From Lichenostomus cassidix (Eukaryota > Chordata > Aves > Passeriformes > Meliphagidae), in NCBI GenBank assembly GCA_008360975.2, contig VLJF02000892.1, positions 36,156 to 100,155 on the forward strand: 64,000 bases of DNA. Reading direction: 5' to 3'. The notes beneath the pieces are model-generated. The model did not search any database, had not been told where the DNA came from, and saw only the letters and a program-made list of their open reading frames with translations. The translations under genes were made by a program, and so were the position numbers. This document shows positions 55,909 to 64,000 of the stretch, in pieces (the first letter of the stretch is position 1; each line of letters starts with the position of its first letter).

Positions 55909-57038
55909 TTGATAACTTTAAAAGCAGGCACCCAAGAGGAAGTATTGGAATTTATAGTAGATACTGGGCCAGAAACAACCCGTGTAGTGAATGTCCCTAG
56001 AGGATGTAATATAAGTAATGACACTATAAAAGTAACAGGAGCAAAAGGAGAAGTGTTGCTGTGGCCCTGGCTCAGCTGAGCGTCCCTAGCCCATTGCACA
56101 GTGGCAGAGCCCCACAGGATGAGTCGTGGGAGTAACTAAAAAGAGTGCTCCCGGGGAGCCTTGAAGTGAGATGCTATTGGCCCAGCTCGTCTCCCCTCCC
56201 ACATTACATATAAAGATTAATTCCAGAAAGTTCGTCTTTGTTTGCCAATGCCATGTTCTCTGATTGGAAAATTCAAAGTTCTGTACCTTCCCCCCTTGTT
56301 CCCTCATAAGATTAAGTTATTGTCAATCCAGAGTTTTGTGTACCCCATTGGCCCTTTCGGTCTCCCCCCTCCCTTTTTTCCCCGCTTTATAAGCCTCTTC
56401 ACAACGCAGAGCCCGCGCTTTTGGGTTGCTGATCCAGTCCCGTCCCGTCCCTCCTCCATCTCCCCTTACCCTTTTAATAAACCTCCTGGACCGCCGACTC
56501 GACTGCCTGCATCTTTTGCCTCCGTTCCTGATCTCCGGGTCGTGCTGCTCCCCTGAGAGCTCTGCCTTTTCCTGGCCACCCCGCCTCCCCCCGAGAGCGA
56601 GCTGCCCTGCTGGGGCTTTGAAACGGCGGCCAACCTGGTCCCGAACTGAGTTAGAGGGTTGTGAACCCCATCAGAGAAGGATTTAAAGTACCAGTAATTA
56701 AAAATGTAGTAACTGAAGGGGAAACCAGGATAGGGATGGGAGATGTCTTATTAGTTCCTGGGGCAGGTTGTAATTTACTGGGAAGGGACTTGCAAAAACA
56801 GTTAGGAATAGGGGTTATACCAGAGGAAGGAAAGATGTCAGCTAAAGTGCTGAAACTTGGTCAGGAGGATGAAGGAAGAATTAACAAAGATGTGTGGGCT
56901 AGGGAAGGAAATAGGGGAGGGTTGAATATTGACCTGTATTGGTTTGAAAACAAACCAGTGGGAGATCACAAGTCAAGATTGAAAGTAAAAATAAGTGAAA
57001 TAATGCAAGGAAAAGCACTGACAAAGTCAGATACAACC
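55861..57038 (+). pseudogene. ERV-G protease, split by a solo LTR
   Basis: Before the insertion: EPLITLKAGTQEEVLEFIVDTGPETT, with the catalytic DTG near 55961. After the insertion, from 56674: KVPVIKNVVTEGETRIG, and NLLGRDLQKQLGIGV, the usual protease ending, then a linker to 57038 where RT would begin but ERV-H intervenes. Removing one duplication copy and the LTR would make the two parts adjacent. A retroviral aspartic protease, cleaving Gag and Pol. Confidence 0.82.
56054..56673 (+). mobile_element. Solo LTR in ERV-G protease
   Basis: 620 bp, TGTTGCTGTGG to CCCCATCA, flanked by GAGAAG (56048-56053 and 56674-56679). It has CCAAT-type boxes, TTTATAAG near 56385 and AATAAA at 56476-56481. 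The 6-bp duplication indicates class II. Confidence 0.9.
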
Positions 57039-57854
57039 TGACACCCAGTAAAGGTGGTGGTAGCAGTTCAACTGAAGTAGTTCAGTTGAAGCAGTGATCC
57101 TGTGAAGGTCTGGTCTCCAGCTGAAGGTCCAGTGGTAGCTCTTGTCCTCTGGGAACCCAGTAGACAGGGATAACTCAGGCAGTTCCAAGGCCAGGTTATA
57201 TCCAGGTGGGAATGCTTGGCTCCTCCTTCCTGGGTGGAGCATCTCACAATAGGATAAGTCCATGAGTCATGTGGTGGGTCCCTGATGGCCCATTGTCTGT
57301 TATCTGGGGTGGGTCATTAGCAGGTGATTGTTGGGGTGGAAATACCACCTCAGGAACTGCTGGGGAGCTGAGTGGTTCCAGTACCACAAGGCTTCACTGG
57401 TGGGAGGCATCTTAGTCTCCCCCCTGGAGAATACGATGGTCCATCCCCAAATTATGTAAATCCCCCCAGCTGTAACTTAACCCCTGATTCCATCCCTTCC
57501 TTCTTTCCATTGGTTGTGGTGTTCCCCCCGCCTCCTCTCCCCTGACCCTCCAGCCATCCCTTTAAATGTAGACGGCTGGGGTCTCTCGCCCTCTTTCACC
57601 CTGGAACCCCTCAGAATAAACCCCTGGAACCTCCAGCTGACTGAGCGCTCTGAGTTCTTTGTCTCTGGTGACGCACGAGTTATCCAACTCCGTGGGTGAG
57701 TGAGAATCTGTGCCTTACACCGGCACGGGTGTGAGAAGGGCCTTTCTGTACAGCACCAGAGCAGTGCTGGCTGGAGTGATCTCTCGATAGCCATAGAGAC
57801 ACTTTTGGTAAACGCAGAGGCCTGGTTCCACCCCTCCTCCCCCTTCGCGTTAAG
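57039..57854 (+). mobile_element. ERV-H 5' LTR (3' edge uncertain)
   Basis: Starts TGACACCCAG right at the end of ERV-G sequence. It contains a TTTAAAT box near 57560 and AATAAA at about 57615. The primer-like site at 57855 sets the maximal right edge, but the bases before it (GTTAAG) are not a CA terminus. The LTR may therefore end earlier or be mutated. Confidence 0.55.
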
Positions 57855-57873
57855 TGGCGCTCGATACAGGGAC
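57855..57873 (+). other. ERV-H primer binding site (tRNA-Lys-like)
   Basis: TGGCGCTCGATACAGGGAC differs from the tRNA-Lys3 site by one substitution and one inserted base. Confidence 0.6.
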
Positions 57874-58085
57874 CTGAAAAAATCCCTGAAAGTGTCTCGG
57901 AAGGCTTTATGCCATAGATGTCACGATCAGAGCAGCTACTTCCCTCGAAAAACAGGTTTGAGTTTTATTAGACCTGTTTAGAGAGGCAGCTGACCTATCT
58001 CCGATTGTCTTGGACGGGAGAAGTCAGCAAAAACCAGAGAACCACGCCGAAAGTTTTTTTTTACACTCTCGGAAGCCTCGAGGTG

Positions 58086-58091
58086 GTAAGT
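58086..58091 (+). promoter_or_regulatory. ERV-H splice donor candidate
   Basis: GGTAAGTGAG is a near-consensus donor 84 bases before the gag ATG, well placed to make spliced env RNA with the acceptor near 63712. Confidence 0.6.
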
Positions 58092-58174
58092 GAGGCTTTG
58101 CTGGGGTGAATTCTTCTTTTGGTTTTTTTCCTTATTTTTTTCTTTCGGTGTTGGGAAGAATTTATTTGGGGAAT

Positions 58175-60058
58175 ATGGGTGGGAAGTTAACCCGTCCTCA
58201 ATCAGAGCTTTATACCTCCCTTAAAACTACTCTTAAGTCAGATAATTCCCAGTTTTCTAAGGGGAATTTAAAATGTTTTGTTCGCTGGATTTTTAACATC
58301 TTTCCAAATGTTTCTGTAGCTGCTGTTCAGTCTCTTAGTTTCTGGGATAAGATCGGAGAGAAGCTGACTATTCTCACACAGGCTGGGGATCGAAAGGTTG
58401 CTAATTTTCTCCCTTTGTTTGTAGTGATTTATAAGTCTGTTAAGAACGCTAAGACTGAATCAGTTCTGCCAAAAAATTCAGATCTCTCTTGTGCTGCCTC
58501 CCCCGTGTCTGTTCCCTCCCCCGCTGTCCCCAAACCCTCGGAACCCCAGGGGGGAGAAGCGCTCTCTCCCCTATCCCCCGCTCCAGCAGGGTCTGGCCAG
58601 CCCGGCTCGAGCCTGTCCCTCACCCTCTTCCCAGCTCCCCAAAACCTCCCTACCTCGACTCCATGTTTCTCGCGAGACGGCACAAACCACGCGTTACCCT
58701 TCCCCCCCGCGGAACAATATGGCGCGGCCCACGTGGAGAAACAAGCTGGCATGCCTGATTCATATCAGCCTAAAACTCCCGGGCTAGCGTCAGCCCCGCC
58801 CCTTGCGTCATCGGGTATCCCTGCGCCGGGTCCACTCCCCCCCGCGGTGTCGGGTGTCGTCCCTGGCTCAGCCCTGCCCCCCGCAGGGAACTCCCATCCC
58901 GGCGCGGGTCCCTCCCTCGTTCACGCCCCCCTCCCCTGCGGCGCTACTCCTACTGCCCCGCTCCTCCCCGGTTCCCACGGCAACGGAGTCAGCCAGCGAC
59001 ATAGGAGGAGCCGTCCCCGCCGTGCCCGGTACCGGCCTCGGGCTGCCTGCTCCTCTTCGGAAGAGGAGAGCAGCGATTCTGAAGAGGATCCCTGGCTTGA
59101 AATACGCCGGCAAGCCGCGCAGGACGGACACTGGGGAATAGCAAACAAAATCTCTGTCACTGCTGCTCCAGTCCATTATAACAGAGCTGGAGGGAACCCC
59201 CGCTGAGACGCCCTCCCATATGCACAGATAAAAGAGATGTGCAAGGCAGGGAAAGATTTTGGACGTAACTCCCCTTACTTTAAAAATCTACTCCAAGCTA
59301 CCTTTGCTGCAAATGTGTTAGTCCCACATGATATAAAAAATCTTATGGCATGCCTTCTGTCACCCGGAGAATACATGCTGTGGGACAAAACTTGGAGAAA
59401 ACAATTAAAAGACCTCCTCCAGGTATATCACAGAGATCCCAACAGGGCTCACATAACACTGGATGATCTTTGCGGGGAAGGAAACCTGGTTAAACCCCAG
59501 GATCAGGCGAGACAATTGCCTGAACTGATTTTAGAAGATATCAAAAGAGAAGCTGACAGAGCTTTGCTCTCAACCCCCTCGGACTCCACTCCCTCTCTAA
59601 ATTTCTCCACCATAAAACAAACTATCGATGAGTCCTTTATAAAATTCTTCGATAGACTAAAAGAGTCAGTTGAAAAGCAAGTTGAGAATCCAGAAGCCCA
59701 AAAGGAGCTGCTGCGTGCATTAGCTATGGCAAATGCTAATGAGAGTTGTAAAAAAGTCCTCCAAGCCCTTCCGCTAGACCCACCTCCTACCCTCGATCAG
59801 ATGATTGAGGCTTGCACCAAATTAGCATCTCCTGAGGCAGCCATAGCCCAAGCAGTTTCAAAAGGGGTAGCAGAAGCACTAGCAGCATCTCAGAAACCTC
59901 CACGGAGATGTTATAATTGTGGGAGTTTTGAACACATTGCCAAAGACTGCCCTGAACCAAAGTGTGTTAAGAGAAATACTAACAAAAATACTGAGGCTGT
60001 GCCCCTAAGCTGTCCCTGCCAGCATCACCATCAGAAGGACCAGGGAAACAAACAGTGA
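58175..60058 (+). pseudogene. gag: ERV-H gag with one internal stop
   Basis: The ATG at 58175 opens MGGKLTRPQ (Gly2). Matrix spans residues 1-100, followed by a Pro/Ser-rich linker to about 300 and a stretch with SSSEEESSDSEEDP. Codon 344 is TGA (59204-59206); the frame then continues without a break. Capsid follows (LVPHDIKNLMACLLSPGEYMLW), major-homology block TIDESFIKFFDRLKESVEKQ, one zinc knuckle CYNCGSFEHIAKDC, and a lone extra Cys where a second knuckle would sit. Full length is 627 codons including the stop codon position. It is the only visible lesion in gag. The open frame extends upstream of 58175 but the ATG and Gly2 favour this start. Confidence 0.85.
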
Positions 60059-60101
60059 AGCGCGGCACGGCTCCGCGCAAGGACACAAATTCTACAGCCG
60101 T
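60043..60101 (+). promoter_or_regulatory. ERV-H gag-pro -1 frameshift signal with H-type pseudoknot
   Basis: Heptamer GGGAAAC (60043-60049) in the right phase (G GGA AAC), nine bases before the gag stop at 60056. Ten bases after the heptamer: stem 1 GCGCGG (60060-60065) with CCGCGC (60073-60078); stem 2 ACGGCT (60067-60072) with AGCCGT (60096-60101); loops of 1 and 17 bases. All twelve pairs are perfect. The same heptamer is used by a primate betaretrovirus. Confidence 0.85.
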
Positions 60102-60822
60102 CTCTCCCTGCCCTGCCACCCCTGCCATGGATGATAACTGCGCAGCACACAGCGGAACAGACAAGAGACTCTGTCTTGTAAGTACTGATACACACCACTT
60201 CCGCAATGGAAATCAACAACACATATATGTGGGCTTTGAAAAACCTTTTGACAGGACTGTGGACATTCTAGTAGTTGGGGACACTAAGCACGGTCCACCC
60301 GAACTTTTTATTTTACCCGAGGTGCACAAAATAGACCCCAGTGGACAAGTACAAATTTCTGTCTCCTGTAACAACACTCCCTGGTTTCTATCAAAGGGTC
60401 AGGTAGTAGCACAAGCTATCATACTACCTGAAAACCACCCCAAGTGCCACAGAACACCTTCCATATGGTGAGCAGAAGTTGTAGGCGCAGACAAGCCCAT
60501 GATGCATTGTAAACTACACAATGATAAATCCACTGCTTACCTGACGGGGATGGTAGACACAGGGGCCGATGTAACCATCATTTCTCGAGCAGAATGGCCC
60601 CAGGACTAGAAGACCAAACCAGCAGGCGGCAGAATCACAGGCATAGGAGGGTCAGCAACTTCCCAGAGGAGTACAAATAATATCATCATAGAAAGCCCTG
60701 AAGGACACACAGCCACCATCCGCCCATACGTAATTGACTCTGGTTTTACCCTCTGGGGCAGAGATCTCCTTACCCAGTGGGGGACTCAGCTGGTAATCCC
60801 ACCTCCATCTCAGGATTTCTAG
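60050..60822 (+). pseudogene. ERV-H pro: dUTPase-like segment and aspartic protease
   Basis: In the -1 frame after gag. Residues around 60190-60450 (KIDPSGQVQISVSCNNTPW, KGQVVAQAIILPE) resemble the C-terminal half of a dUTPase as found ahead of protease in betaretroviruses; the N-terminal catalytic motifs are not evident, so activity is unlikely. TGA at 60469-60471 sits at the segment boundary. The protease has MVDTGADVTIISRAEW (DTG near 60551), TAG at 60606-60608, then GRDLLTQWG. The frame ends TAG at 60820. There are two internal stops in an otherwise intact frame. Confidence 0.78.
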
Positions 60823-60900
60823 TTGGGGCCACTGGGGTGTGCTCCACCCCACCCCTTACCTGGAAGACAAACGACCCAGTCTGGGTGACCCAGTGGCCCC
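60813..60900 (+). promoter_or_regulatory. ERV-H pro-pol -1 frameshift signal
   Basis: GGATTTC (60813-60819) directly precedes the pro stop TAG, in phase G GAT TTC, and is one base from the mouse mammary tumour virus pro-pol heptamer. After five bases, GGGGCCACTGGG (60825-60836) pairs perfectly with CCCAGTGGCCCC (60889-60900), 12 bp with 52 bases between. A competing hairpin GGGGTG/CACCCC lies at 60834-60850. Confidence 0.78.
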
Positions 60901-63524
60901 TAAGCAAAGAGAAGCTCAGCGCTTTAGAATCCCTAGTAGAAGAACAGCTCGCCAAGGGTCACATTGTACCATCTAATAGCCCTTGGAACTCCCCTGTCTT
61001 TGTCATACGGAAACCTGGAAAAGACAAATGGAGGCTCCTCCAAGACCTAAGGAAAATCAATGAAGTCATTGAAGATATGGGACCCCTACAGCCTGGCCTG
61101 CCCTCGCCCTCAATGCTTCCTAGGAATTGGAAGCTTGCTGTCATTGACATTAAGGACTGTTTCTTCACAATCCCCCTACACCCAAGTGATGCTCCTCGGT
61201 TTGCTTTCTCCGTGCCATCCCTAAACCAGGAAGCCCCCCAGCGCAGATACCACTGGTGTGTGTTACCCCAGGGTATGAAAAATTCTCCAACTATTTGCCA
61301 ATGGTATGTGGCTCGCGTCCTGTCCCCCATCCGCAAAGAGTTTGCACGTTCTATCATTCTCCACTACATGGATGATGTGTTGATTTGTGCACCAAATGAT
61401 AAATACCTGAACTTAACTCTAGAAAAAACTATTCAAGCCATTGAGAAAGCAGGGTTTGAGATCCAGCAGGAAAAGATTCAGCGTACCTGCCCGTGGACCT
61501 ACCTGGGACTCCGCATCAGCGAACGGACCATCGTACCCCAGCAGCTCACCATCAAAGACAACCCAAGGACACTCCGGGACTTGCACCAACTGTGTGGTTC
61601 TATAAACTGGATTCGTCCTCTGCTGGGAATTACTACGCAGGACCTTGCTCCGCTGTTTAACCTCCTGAAAGGCTGTGACCACCTGGACTCGCCCCGAGTC
61701 ATCACAGAGGAGGCCCGGGAATCCATCGCTAAGGTACAGCTTGCCCTATCTTCTCGCCAAGCCCATCGGACAAGTCCTGAGTTGCCTTTTAATTTCATCG
61801 TTCTGGGTGAGTCACCTAAGCTGTATGGACTGATTTTTCAATGGGACACTGCACAAAAAGACCCACTTCTTATAATAGAGTGGATTTTCTTACCACATCA
61901 ACCGCTCAAAACCATAACAACACGACAGGAACAAGTAGCCCAACTAATTATGAGAGCCAGAGCACGCCTCCGTACCCTTGCAGGGTGTGATTTCACCTGC
62001 ATCTATCCGTCATTGGAAAATGAATCCTTAGCAAACATACTCCAAACAAATGAACACCTTCAAGTTGCTCTGGATAGTTATCCAGGCAAGATTTCAAATC
62101 ATCATCCAAAACATAAATTTTTCAATTCGGCTTTTCATTTGGCCCCAAAAGAACTCCAAAGTCGAACCCCTCTCAGGGCTCTAACTGTTTTTACAGATGG
62201 CTCCGGGAAATCCCATAAGTCAGTCGTGACTTGGAAACATCCCGAAACGCAAGTGTGGGAGCACGATATCCAAATAATCGAAGGCTCTCTGCAAATTGCG
62301 GAGCTTGCGGCTGCTGTTAGAGCTTTTGAGATGTTCGAAGAACCTATTAATCTGGTAACAAATTCAGCTTATGTAGCTGGGGTAGTCGCCAGAGCAGAAC
62401 ATGCCTGGCTAAAAGAAGTGTCAAATCCTAAATTGTATAAACTGCTCTCAAAACTTGTTTTTCTGCTTTCCCACAGAAAGCAGCCGTTCCATGTGATGCA
62501 TGTGAGGTCACACACCGATCTCCCTGGACCAGTTGCTGAAGGGAATCGGAGGGCAGACGCTCTGGCTATGCCGGTGAAAGCTCCTAACATTCCAGACACC
62601 TTTGCTCAGGCAAAGCTGAGCCACCAATTTTACCATCAGAATGTACCAGCACTGATGAGAATGTTTAAACTACCTCGTAACCAAGCAAGGGCAATTGTAG
62701 CAACCTGTCCTAGCTGTCAGAGCTACCAAGTGCCATCATTAGGGTCTGGGGTTAACCCCCGGCGTCTAGGCAGCTGTGAAGTCTGGCAAACAGATGTAAC
62801 CCATGTCCCCCAGTTTGGCAGATTGAAATATGTACACATTTCTGTAGACACGTTTTCTGGAGCTGTTTTTGCATCTGCCCATGCAGGAGAAAAGGCAAGA
62901 GATGTTATACAGCACTTTCTCCTTGCTTTTGCTACCCTGGGCGTTCCTGCTGAGATAAAAACTGACAACGGTCCAGCATACATCTCTAACAAACTTCAAG
63001 AGTTTTTTAGCTCATGGGGCATCAAACACATTACAGGTATCCCCCACTCCCCCACAAGACAATCCATAGTTGAGAGGACCCACCAGACAATTAAGAGGGT
63101 CCTAGACCAACAGCGGGGAGGGTCAGAACTCAATTCTCCCATTATGAGACTCTGCAAAGCCCTTTTTACAATAAATTTCTTAAACAATTCGTTTGAAGAG
63201 CCTGACCCCCCTGTGTTCCGGCATTTTACCAATTCGACCCAAGCCAAATTGAAAGAACAACCACCAGTGTTAATCAAAGATCCAGAAAGCCATCAAATAT
63301 CAGGCCCTTTTTCACTAATTGTATGGGGGAGGGGATATGCTTGTGTTTCCACACCTTCAGGACCCAAGTGGATACCAGGAAAATATGTAAAGCCCTACCT
63401 CCGACCGTCAGTGACAGCTCCTGAGCAGGCGAAAGATGACACACCAGACACTGACAAAGAAACTCCAGACAAAGAAACCAGTGCCGCTTGGAGAAGACGT
63501 TGGCGCAAGATACCAGTCATGTGA
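60819..63524 (+). CDS. pol: ERV-H pol: RT, RNase H, integrase
   Basis: Uninterrupted for 900 codons after the frameshift site (the open frame begins at 60777). RT: NSPWNSPVFVIRKPGKDKWR, IDIKDCFFTIPL, LPQGMKNSPTICQ and YMDD at 61365-61376, class II type. RNase H: FTDGSG, a Glu motif (AELAAAVRAF), but VTNSAYV at 62355-62375 where an Asp is normally catalytic (Asp to Asn), and a final GNRRADALA. Integrase: HQFYH and CPSC zinc residues, WQTDVTHV, KTDNGPAY and IVERTH, with exactly 35 residues between the second D and the E. The C-terminal domain has WGRGYACV and KWIPGKYVKPY. Complete, yet the RNase H substitution may abolish replication. Confidence 0.93.
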   Translation, partial: LVGATGVCSTPPLTWKTNDPVWVTQWPLSKEKLSALESLVEEQLAKGHIVPSNSPWNSPVFVIRKPGKDKWRLLQDLRKINEVIEDMGPLQPGLPSPSMLPRNWKLAVIDIKDCFFTIPLHPSDAPRFAFSVPSLNQEAPQRRYHWCVLPQGMKNSPTICQWYVARVLSPIRKEFARSIILHYMDDVLICAPNDKYLNLTLEKTIQAIEKAGFEIQQEKIQRTCPWTYLGLRISERTIVPQQLTIKDNPRTLRDLHQLCGSINWIRPLLGITTQDLAPLFNLLKGCDHLDSPRVITEEARESIAKVQLALSSRQAHRTSPELPFNFIVLGESPKLYGLIFQWDTAQKDPLLIIEWIFLPHQPLKTITTRQEQVAQLIMRARARLRTLAGCDFTCIYPSLENESLANILQTNEHLQVALDSYPGKISNHHPKHKFFNSAFHLAPKELQSRTPLRALTVFTDGSGKSHKSVVTWKHPETQVWEHDIQIIEGSLQIAELAAAVRAFEMFEEPINLVTNSAYVAGVVARAEHAWLKEVSNPKLYKLLSKLVFLLSHRKQPFHVMHVRSHTDLPGPVAEGNRRADALAMPVKAPNIPDTFAQAKLSHQFYHQNVPALMRMFKLPRNQARAIVATCPSCQSYQVPSLGSGVNPRRLGSCEVWQTDVTHVPQFGRLKYVHISVDTFSGAVFASAHAGEKARDVIQHFLLAFATLGVPAEIKTDNGPAYISNKLQEFFSSWGIKHITGIPHSPTRQSIVERTHQTIKRVLDQQRGGSELNSPIMRLCKALFTINFLNNSFEEPDPPVFRHFTNSTQAKLKEQPPVLIKDPESHQISGPFSLIVWGRGYACVSTPSGPKWIPGKYVKPYLRPSVTAPEQAKDDTPDTDKETPDKETSAAWRRRWRKIPVM

Positions 63525-63628
63525 ACAGCTATTTGTGCCGCCTTCAAGCAGTTCCCCAAACCCACAAATCCCTTATCTGTTACCCTCATGTGTTTCCCTA
63601 ACCCACAACCTTATTACCTGTGTCTTAT

Positions 63629-63667
63629 GAAAAAAAAGGGGGGATGAGAGGGGAAAAAGAAAAGAAG
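63629..63667 (+). other. Purine tract between ERV-H pol and env
   Basis: Sixteen purines (A8 G6 core, 63629-63644), one T, then 22 purines to 63667. It looks like a polypurine tract followed by TGAGAG, yet env starts downstream, so it is either an internal (central-type) primer site or a relic. Confidence 0.65.
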
Positions 63668-63694
63668 TAACAGAAAACCATCTTTTAATGATTT

Positions 63695-63712
63695 TTGCTT
63701 GAAATCCCACAG
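63695..63712 (+). promoter_or_regulatory. ERV-H env splice acceptor candidate
   Basis: TTTTTGCTTGAAATCCCACAG, with AG at 63711-63712, 33 bases before the env ATG. Confidence 0.45.
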
Positions 63713-63744
63713 AAAAAAGGACTACCTATACCTCTCTTACCACC

Positions 63745-64000
63745 ATGCCTGTAATTGCCTACCTCTGCATTCTCCTGACCTCCTGCATCCTGTTACCACC
63801 AGAGGTTGCCGCATGGATTGTCCCTCAGCCAAAGACCAATATATGGGTTACATTGGCAAAAGCACTCCAGCAAGACCATATGTGCCTGTCTATGGGCAGC
63901 GTCAGTGACCCACTTTCATCATGCCTGGTGGGGATCCCTCTCCGCAAAGATGAACTGCCTTTTGCAAACGAGGTGCTCCCCCAGAAAGAAGCTTGGGAGA
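63745..64000 (+). CDS. env: ERV-H env start (truncated by window end)
   Basis: The ATG at 63745 in a good context (ACCACCATG) opens 85 codons without a stop up to the window end. A hydrophobic signal peptide (about residues 3-23) is followed by IWVTLAKALQQDHMCLSMG and SCLVGIPL, a cysteine arrangement that resembles the start of alpharetrovirus surface glycoproteins. It would make the receptor-binding subunit at the virion surface. Pairing with a betaretrovirus-like gag-pro-pol suggests a recombinant history. Whether env is intact beyond 64000 is unknown. Confidence 0.7.
   Translation, partial: MPVIAYLCILLTSCILLPPEVAAWIVPQPKTNIWVTLAKALQQDHMCLSMGSVSDPLSSCLVGIPLRKDELPFANEVLPQKEAWE

Larger units (their letters stand above)
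52121..57038 (+). mobile_element. ERV-G: class I provirus, 5' part
   Basis: 5' LTR, tRNA-Pro primer site, long leader, gag and protease. It is split by a solo LTR (56054-56673) and cut at 57038 by ERV-H; its RT, integrase, env and 3' LTR are not in the window. It is related to ERV-A and ERV-E1 (EPLITLK before protease, similar gag order) but is a distinct family. Confidence 0.85.
57039..64000 (+). mobile_element. ERV-H: well-preserved class II provirus, 3' end beyond window
   Basis: LTR-like region, tRNA-Lys-like primer site, leader with splice donor, gag, pro with a dUTPase-like part, pol, purine tract and env start, in betaretrovirus order with three frames (gag 2, pro 1, pol 3) that require two -1 shifts. 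The env start is alpharetrovirus-like. It is inserted in ERV-G after 57038. Confidence 0.88.

Noticed and set aside
57911..57931. TGTCA as the 3' terminus of the ERV-H LTR
   Set aside because: It would pair with the TGACACCC start, but no primer-like sequence follows, and the Lys-like site lies upstream of it.
1..64000. CRISPR arrays, bacterial operons, tRNA or rRNA genes
   Set aside because: No regularly spaced direct repeats with unique spacers, no ribosome binding sites before frames, and no cloverleaf or rRNA sequence was recognised; tRNA-like words are retroviral primer sites.

Overview
All coding content I can recognise in this 64 kb is retroviral. I see no host exon, tRNA, rRNA or bacterial feature. 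The mix points to a bird: class I (gammaretrovirus-like) proviruses with tRNA-Pro-like primer sites, class II proviruses with tRNA-Trp-like primer sites, and an alpharetrovirus-like envelope start. A passerine is likely, and an ERV-dense sex chromosome (W) or heterochromatic block is plausible. Species and chromosome are inference. Element names such as ERV-A are local labels.

The dominant structure is a giant inverted repeat. Positions 1-20130 match the reverse complement of 30204-50333, with position x pairing to 50334-x. Every reading frame I compared is identical and the mirror sum never changes, so the arms carry no net indel. The left arm runs off the window start. The 10,073-bp spacer (20131-30203) is present once.

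Layout. 1-2384: 3' part of a non-autonomous class II provirus, ERV-Kn (+), with an AT-rich filler instead of pol and env. 2391-5730: minus-strand fragments of an ERV-A-like family (E2 LTR and leader, E1 gag-pro). 5731-6331: leader fragment and polypurine tract. 6332-14204: ERV-A (+), with LTR, gag, pro, RT, RNase H, integrase and the first half of env. It is interrupted by a solo LTR in RNase H (10958-11370, 6-bp duplication) and by ERV-B (14205-21495, minus, 4-bp duplication) in env. The second half of ERV-A env (21500-22300) lies in the spacer, followed by class II element ERV-Kc (22360-25359), an ERV-B relative B2, an LTR fragment, about 2.4 kb with no recognised content, and two more fragments. 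The right arm repeats ERV-B (+, without its 5' LTR), ERV-A (minus), E1/E2 (+) and ERV-Kn (minus). The ERV-Kn copy there is complete (47950-52110) with a 6-bp duplication.

The last 12 kb is outside the palindrome. ERV-G (class I, +) starts at 52121. Its protease is split by a solo LTR (56054-56673, 6-bp duplication), and it is then interrupted by ERV-H (57039 to the end). ERV-H is the best-preserved element: gag and pro each carry in-frame stops, but a 900-codon pol and the start of env are open. Its gag-pro and pro-pol junctions each show a slippery heptamer followed by a strong RNA fold.

The genes form stacked proviruses in various states of decay, not an operon. Target-site duplications and nesting give the relative order of insertion. 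The main open question is whether the palindrome is a real, conversion-maintained structure or an assembly fold-back.
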